Shown here one piece after another: positions 52,301 through 61,300 of a stretch of DNA of 64,000 nt. The DNA lies in assembly GCF_001949145.1 (NCBI RefSeq), contig NW_019091493.1, positions 724,246 through 788,245 of the forward strand, given 5' to 3'. The notes under the pieces were generated by a model that saw only the letters and a program-made list of their open reading frames with translations, ran no database searches and was not told the origin of the DNA. The first letter of the stretch is position 1, and each line of letters opens with the position of its first letter. Source of the DNA: Acanthaster planci. Lineage: Eukaryota; Echinodermata; Asteroidea; Valvatida; Acanthasteridae. The translations under genes were made by a program, and so were the position numbers.

Positions 52301-55300
52301 ACCGGTCTGTTCTTCGCGGGGGGTGAATAGGAAGAGAGGTATTCTTTCCGGTCGAGTATGATGCCCTACAAAGTGGGAGTCTGGGTTGGGTTGACTTGGT
52401 ATAACAATATACGCATAGTCCATATGCATGGGGAGGTAGATACCTTGCGATTTGGCCTGTACCCGACAACGAACTCACCACGACCTGCACGAAGAACCTG
52501 ACAATTGTGCCTGTGATTACCTATATTGCGAATTTTCAACAGAAGTTTCTTAACACACTCTAGCGTTGGGCTCAGGTGTGATGGCAAGGTGACACTATGA
52601 TGCTTTTGGACAGTTTGGAGGCTTTCATATTTGTTGGGGTTATGCATCCCCTGCACTTGGCTACGTTTATTGTGCTCAGCAATCCGGATCGGACAGGGTA
52701 GCAAGAGAGCTAGAGAGGGTGCTATTCCATCCAGGGATGCGCCGAAACTGTCTATTTGGAGCAGGTGTTTTTAAACACCCGGCGTGTTAAATGCGTACAC
52801 GGAGGACGGCTTCCAAATGCCTTGAAATTTCGCTGACCCTCATAAATGCTGACTGTGGCCTCAAATTTCACCTTATTGCGAACTGAGGACGTCCTCGATT
52901 TACAATCTCCGACCTCGATTCGTAGCCTGTCACTTCTACATGCCAACATGATTGCAGTGGGCGTTCCTATTTTCCAGCTTGCCTGTCACAAAACCTGTAT
53001 CCAGACAGGACATCAGTTCATCTAATTGGTCGTGCACCTGTCCCGCTTCCACACTTCTTTCATGGCAACGGGCCATCTGTCTGAGCCACATTGATGGCTG
53101 GTATACATTGCTAGCAGGGCCCAAGTAATTTCCAAAAAAGCTCATTGGGAGACGCTTTTCCGTTGGTCTCCAGCAGGGACGTATTAGTGGCATATCTGGC
53201 TTTTGGTGTCGGGGAGAAATTAAAAGCGAATGCAGTTTCGGACTCATTCAACATGTTGGGGGAGAAAAAAAACAGAAGCCTTACTCGCCATCTTGACATC
53301 CTTACATTTATTTCATGAGGGTTGATGCTAATATTTATTGTGTACACTGATTTCTTTCTAGCCTATAAAGTATTCTTTGAAAAAAATCAGTCGGGGGGCC
53401 AAGTTACCCTCTCCTGGCTGGATACGCCACTGCTTTGTGTGGTTGCCCCCCCAAAAGAGACTTATTGGGAGAAGCTGACTTGTTTCACTCGAACGTTTAT
53501 GACAGCCCTCTGAGTTGAAGATTGCCAGTAACTTGCCATGTCTGTAGTGCTCTGACTACCCAAACAGTCACTACATATGCAAATTTCCCATGCGCCTAAT
53601 ATCATTCAATGAAAAGGCTTGATCATCCAAGGTACCTCTTGACCTCCCACTATGCACTGCAGTCATGCTGCCATGTTCGTCATTTTCTCAGCTCTGTATC
53701 ACAATGGACTAGTTTTTGTTAGGTATCTTCAAGTTTTTGTGTCAACTTGATCATCCTCTCGTGTCTCCGAAATAAACTATTACCTTGTGTGATTTTAATC
53801 TTGTTGGTAAGATTGTTGGGAGGGGGATTCCAACAGCAGGGGTGGACCTCAGACTTCTGTGCGGTTTTTGCCTGGTCTCTATTTTCTCTGTAATGTGCTC
53901 ATTATGTACGGGTCACTGCACACCACCAGAATGGTTACTGGAGCAGTCATGCTACTGAGTGTCAACAAGTGTCAGCACTCACAAGTAGCATCAACAACTT
54001 GAAAATACCCTATTCAGATTTAAAAGTGGTTTTATTATATTTTAGAGACTCTAATGCTTGCCACTGTATAAGAAAAACACCAAAGTTGATTCCAGATTCA
54101 CGTAGGAAAACAATTTTTTTTGCAATATATGAGGCCAGTCAGACTGTACAAACAGGCCCGACTTTGTCACTCAAATTTCAGTACTCACATATCGTTTCAG
54201 ATAGACATAGTACATTGAATTCGACATGTACATGTACGATCCTAATTAACATTTTAAACAAAAAAATCTATGTATAAATATGCCTGAGAATAACTTGTTG
54301 ACGCTTAATAGCATAACCTTCTGGAGGGATGTGGAAGTTCATAGGCCAAACAAAGAGACCACTTTAGTGTACCTTGATCCCACTTATCAGGGCATGTCCT
54401 GCCTCCAGCCACACAATGGGAAGGGTAGAATTTTTATTGTTTGGGAATGTAATCCTCGTAATTTGTGACTTAGGAGACATCTTGTTGGTCTTTCAGACCC
54501 ATTTAAATGGGAAAATAAATTCATTGCCTACTTTTTATTAACATCACCAGAACTGTATTATTGAGAATAAATAAGTGCTTTCATACAACAAATATTTCTA
54601 TAAGCAGTGGTGTAATGAGGGGGGAGGATTGCCCCCCACTTGAAATATGTGAATATCTGACAGATACATATTATTTCTTGTGCCCCCCTAGTTAGCCCTA
54701 GTTATGCCATATGGGAAACAATTGCTAAAAGTTTAAAAACCTTGCGGTGCACAGAACTGCTACACTGGGGATCCGATTTTTTCTAATTACGTAATTAAAA
54801 AAAAGAATTGGCCAAATACAAAAACCTCCTGTTAATTTGTACCTCTGTAGATGCTGAACAACCTAGTTTAGTCACCTTTTAATATGGGACTTCCCCTTAC
54901 CTGAGTAAGTCTTTTCCAGAGCCAGCCTCCAGCCAAGTCCCATAGGGATTGTATGTAAATATCTCAGCAATGTGCTTATAAGGGATTATTGACAAAGAAA
55001 GTGCCTGGGCAAGCCTGGGCCTGTCTTAAATCAATGGTCGGTCTCTTTGATGTGTCTCTGAGCTGTCTAGACAGCTGTCTGAGTAGTTTCATTGTGTTGG
55101 GGGTGTCAAATTTTTGTTGACTGTGGTGGGATCCCCTCCTTTGACTGGAAAAAGGGTACCGTGACCGTACTCTGACCTTTCCTTGTGCTGTTTTTTTTAT
55201 TTGTAGGCACTTGGGGACACCCTCTGATCAATTTAAATGCCAGTAGAAAGGATTGTGGATTTATGAAGAGGGTTATAATTAAGTGATCTCAAAGATATCA

Positions 55301-58300
55301 CCTTGGAGCAACGAGCATAAAAAATAGGCCTTTTGCAACGCAGGCCCCCACCATCCTTAACGTAACCTGTGGCCTCCTTAATAAGGCTTACTGTAGCTTT
55401 CCCCCTTCTTGTATTTCGGTCAACTCACATTGAATCTGAGGTTACCCTCAGCTGTAGTGGCTTGGGGTCGACCACTGTTGTAAGTATAGTGCATTGCAGC
55501 AGTGCGCACTCTGAGAGAGAAAATGATCAACTTGTGTTAATTAATGCAAGAAGAGCCTGAGGGGACCCATCTGCCACCGAAATTTTTTTATTATTTCATT
55601 GCAGTGAGTTTTTCTCACAAGTTCAGCCTTCATGACTTTTTCCGTAATTCATTGCATTCATTTTAAAACCATTTATCCACCGTTCTTGCATAGTGCCTAT
55701 TTTTCCCAGGACAAGTTGGTCAAACATATGGACTTTTCTCACAGCCCCTTGCACAAAGAACCACAGCAAACATGGAGTCCCGCTGGCATGTATGTGACCA
55801 TATCAACCAATTATACACCAGACTGAGTTGAACCTTCACTTAAAGGACAGTGTTTACTGTTACCCCAAGTTTCACAATGATCAGGTATGGGACTGCCGAA
55901 ATTCCTGGGAGCAGCCCCCCAATTAAATGGTCCAAAATAATCCAGCTCTTGTAAGCTTCAGATAAGGCCAAGAGTCATGTGGAAGGTTAAGAATTTATAT
56001 AAATAATGGCAACTTTCTGGGTTTTATTGTCCATGGTTTGGGAGCAAGGGGTGGGGTCATGTGCAGACAGTGCTCCCATGCAGTTATTCCAGTGACTGAA
56101 AACGGTAGGAAACAGCAAAAAAAATATTAAATAATTGTAATCTGTAGTTCACTGCATGTACACTACATGTACATGCACTTTTCTGCATTATAGAGAATTC
56201 AGTGAATTCTCACATGCACAAAGTTGTGAACTCATAGGTCAAAATGCCAAGATTTGAGTAGGTTCTGCTCTTTGGTGCATATTGGTTTAGAAGGCTATGG
56301 ACGGCTTCAGGGGCAGATGTGTGGGAAGATGTTGACATCTTCTGGATGTCTTTGATCAATGTCTTTTTCTTCAGCAAGTCACACAGCTGTTCAGTGGCTT
56401 CAGTACCTGCATGTTCAAATACATGCATAGCAAAGTGATATATGAAGTTTTCAGGTATAAGTTCTCTTTCATACAGAGCTTAGTACTATGTGTAAAGCCT
56501 TAGAATTATTTATACTAATCTGTGACGAAAGATTGAATTATCAATTTTGTTTTATGTCTCAATGATTTCTGGACTGAGCTCACTTTCAGGTTCACGCTGT
56601 GTGATGAACACAACCATTAAAAATTTCTTGGCATCTTTTGACCGTATTAAAGATAATCAAAGGAAGAAACTTCTTTCAAGAACAGAACCTGGCTTTAAAA
56701 ATGACTTTTTGCGACCAGCCAACCTCCCATGTAGGCATTGAGAAAATATCTCTGAATGTATTTCATGGACATCGACATGGTTGACAATGAAGCTCCACTC
56801 GGCTTCCCTCAAGTCCTCCTCAGCATCTTCAGTTGATGCAGCACACCAGCAGATGTGGTGGTTAATGCTGCCTTTCAAGTCATCAACTTGCTCGAAGCCT
56901 TTCTTTGAAAGTTTCTCAACTTTTTGAGTCCTTGGCAAAGCAAAGGAATGGGATAAAACTGATTATAGCACAATGATATTTATAAAAATCAAATGTATCC
57001 ATGTTCATAATTACTTGTAAAATCAGAACAAACTTTTTTGACCACTTGCTGCCGGATGGAAGTTGAAGTTGGATGACGTATTTTTTTTGGGGGGGGGATT
57101 TTCAAGATTCTCTGTTTTCAAAATTCTTCAAAAACACCAGTGTACATGTACTATTGTGAAATCAACTTCTAAAAATACCTTTGGCAACATACCAAACATT
57201 AGACATATGAGTGAAGTCCTCTTCATGTTCCCACAAGTATTTGGACAGCTGTCGATGATGGTCCATAACAAAGTTATCCATGACGAGTTTGTCACTCCTG
57301 ATGGATGCAACATCTTCTTCGCCCCTCAAACTTCATATGGTTTGAGCTTTTGACCTGATTTGACTAAAAGGAGAAATTCAGCAATAAAACTAAATTTAAA
57401 CAAAACTAAAGAATCTTAACATTGACTTTACGAATTTCTGAAACTATTGTCCTCCACTATCTTGATTTAGAAAATAAAGGATTATTATGAACATGGCAAC
57501 AGACCAGCAACTTTCTAAAATGCTTGACCCCAGTTTTCACCAGAGGATTTCTACCTACCCAGACAAGTTTGATGTCGATTATTTTACTGGTCAGCTCCAT
57601 TGTAGTGAATGTACCATATTTTGCTGAGTGCCCAGGCCTGTCAGCTCTGCCGTCTTTCCCAATGGTAAGTGGAGTCCCATTGTCCACTAGCAATTTCTTA
57701 ACATCCCGCAATCAGAACATTTCCTCTGCTTTGAGGAGGAATTCAGCCTGATGGTTGTAATAAGTCCGTGAAGATGGACAGGCCACTCCTATGCTGCTCA
57801 GCATCTGGAGAGTCTGCATCAGGCCATCCCCAGCAAACAGGATGGAAGCAGAAATGAGAATATTTCCTGCTGGTCTTGAAGATATCCGCGGTTGAGACTC
57901 CCATTTGTAACGGTGTGAGCCCTTTGGGCAGGTTTGCTCAATTTGTATATATGAGCCCACTGTCTTCTTGTCCAGATGGACACATGTAGACCTTCAGGAC
58001 CAGCATCTTGCGAAAAGCTTCATCAAAGGTGACTGAAACACCAAGTAGTTGGGTTGCTGGTGGTAAGAAACCTCTTTAGAAGGGTTGGCACTGTGTGTGG
58101 GCTTCGTCCTCTCCTGTATATGACACATCACAAAGAGATAACACTGTTACAGACAGCAAAGACAGATGCAGTACACTCTTGTGTGTATACATCAACATAA
58201 TACTGTAGCCCTGACTGCTGGGCAGCTACCATAACTGGCATTCAATAGTTCTTTCCATACACTACAAACAAATTAAAGTTTTACCGTTTTGATTGCATAA

Positions 58301-61300
58301 CCCCCTCACAGTGGGATTATTTTGACAGTGACTGTTGGGCTGTGGTATGCTCAGTATGCAAGCTCTGTCCAGCAGCAGGCCCCTTGAACCAGCAGCTGCA
58401 TGGTGAATAGACAGTTCGTGTGGTATGCACTAATCCTCACACAGTGCGGCATTTGCAGTCCACCACCGCAAAGGGGTTAATGGAAATGCTGTCCAAGGAG
58501 TCAGGTGATGAGGATGGGATATATGATGTATATGTGAATCCGGCAGTTCCCATGTTCATCTTCCATTTCTGAACTGTCAGGTTCACCACCTTCTTCAGCA
58601 GACTGGCAGTCTGTGCATGGCTCAAATGTGCACTCCTCGGGCTTGGCATCAACAGATTCAGCAGGCACCGCAGCATGCCCTATACGGGCAGGCACTGCAG
58701 AAAATTTATAATAAAACCATATGCTGCCAGTAGTCCATTGAGTACTTGAAAGCATGCAAATATTAATAATTATATTGGAGAAAACAATGAAAAGCCAATT
58801 TTTAATTACAAAGCACAAAAAAATTAAAGTACAACTATAATTTGGACTTACAAACTTATCTTTGGCCAGCACCATTTTTAAAAAGCTAATGTTGCACATG
58901 TAGTTAAAAAGTGTCTTATCAGTCATGCTGTGTTACAACACTAATCTTACTTTCTTAGCAACGTAAGCACACCTCAAATTGGTTCTGAAATGGAAAAGGT
59001 TCTTTGATTACTGTTAATGAGATACGACTTCTGGTAACACCAACAATTAAAACGAAATGAAGGTGAATCAAATCATTTCATATTGTGAATTACATGATGC
59101 AAGCATGTGCTTTGTGTAGACTTTCAGCATGAGTTCAAGCATGCAAGCGGTCTGTTTATTGATGCTCTAAGACGTCCATGGGCAGGACGTAGAGCATTCC
59201 AAGTTGGGCAATGGACGTTAATTTCATTGGTGAGTAAATCATATCAAGAGGGTCTCAAGTGACTAGGAGGTACTGTTGGAAATTCAGTTTTCTTTCGTGT
59301 TTCTTACATGCATCCTTCACGTGGTCTTTGTGAGAGAACAAGGTGGGTGCAAGATGGGGAGTTTGAGTGCTCTCGACACGCTCGTACCCGCTTGTTCCCA
59401 AAAGAGTACTTACTTGCAATCACTGCTGTAGGTACATATTACACATCTCTGCCAGTCTGTCCAAAATACCTCAGTTCTATTCTTTTGTTCATTTACTGCC
59501 TCCTATTTTAATTTAAAAGACCAAGTAACATGAGATTGCAGTGATTTTACATTTGCCATCATGTATGTCATTTCCGGACCCCAGTGGGGTAAACAGACAT
59601 TGTTTGTATTTTGTGTTAACCCAGAAATGTTTCTTCTGCCGACCTTTCATCAAGATGGGTAACAAGTTTGGTGGTTTAATCCAGTGTTCAGTAGGCAAGT
59701 GTGCCTTGGCATTCCATGTAACTTGTGCCCAAGCAGCAGGAGTGGTGATGGAACCATGTGACTGGCCGTACGCAGTGTATGCTACCTGCGTCAGACATCC
59801 CTACTCTGATAAGATGAGAGACAATGTGAGTTGGATTTGGGAAGTTAATCATTATATGATCACAAACTGGGCATTTCATAAAATGAAAGTTGCCTTCAGC
59901 TTTTTCCCCCTTCCTTGTTATAATGGGAAATGCGTGTACATACTTTCACTTTAAATTTGGATACATCACTGAAAATTGAACCTCATGAGTGACATTACAT
60001 TGATAAAATATTAGAAATACTTGAAGAATTGATGTCCAATTGTGACAAGCCATTTGAAAAGCCTGAAGTTTCCAAGATGATGAAATAATGAAGAATAAAA
60101 ATAGTATACTGGGTGTACCCAACTTCTGAGTTTTGCTGTGTTGATGTATCAAAGCGATTATATGGTAACTTTTAAATTTAATTTCACAGAAAAAGAACTT
60201 ATTCCAAGAAGCACCGTTTTGTGCAGCTGTTACCATCCTTGTATTCATTTCACTTGTCACTTTTACTTACAATATCTGAACTATTAAACCGTTTGATATC
60301 ATAACCTAACTTCTGAATTCCAGCCTCGTGACTACCCATTGAAGGATGTCAGTGTGGGTGAAACAGTCATAGCCAAACACAAGAACAGTCGTTACTATCA
60401 TTCAGAGGTGATTAGTGAACACCAGCAGGCTTTCTATCATGTCAGGTTTGATGATGGTTCTTACAGTGATAACCTTTATCCTCAAGATATTGAGGTAAGA
60501 TGAACACCAGCCTTGTCCACATCTCTGGTAGTTAGTCAAACTATCCACCTTGAGCAGAGGCACCCAAGTTGAAAATAGTCATGTTGCTGTGGGGACTGCC
60601 CTTTTTTTGGTAGTGGAACAACCATAACATGCATTCCATAGTTGTTGGTAAATGAAGTACTGTTCCCACCAAAGGAGTCTCTGTGATTAGCAAGATTGTT
60701 TGATTTAAATCATTGATTTAAATCACTAGAAAAAAATTTAAAAATTGTTTGAAATCAAGGAAACCTTAAATGCTTTTTGGTATTTGAAAGGAAGAAATGG
60801 CTGAACTTAATTGAATCCCTGAACAGTTTATTTATACCGAGACTTCTTGTGTAATGCAGCATACAGGTAACTGGACTTGGCAAACTTCTTGTTTTTGATT
60901 ATAAATAGTTCAACATATGATCTTATTTTAATTCAAAACTATTTAAATATTCAACCTTTTTGATTAAAAAAAAATCTGATTTTTTCAACCCTGGAACGGA
61001 ACATAGTGCCCTCTGTGGTACCGCTCGGAACAGGTACGCCTGTATTCCCAATCCAAAAGAATAGTGTGTTCCATAAATGACATTCAAAAGGAATCATGAT
61101 ACTATGCAGTGTAAATTCTAAATAGTAAATTGCCAGGTCATTGACATCAAACAATCCATACCACCTTACACTACATTTTATTATTATTTTTATAAATTTA
61201 TTTACGTATAATTGAAAACAAATTTTTTATCAATGGCTTTTTAATACTTTCCTTGGAGAATTACAGTTGAAGTTTATGTAAATGTAGTGTTAATAATGAA

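Noticed and set aside
58501-58926. 141-codon minus-strand frame as one exon
   Set aside because: Only the part below about 58697, after a CTGCAG acceptor, resembles the transposase linker; the upstream part is hydrophobic intron translation.
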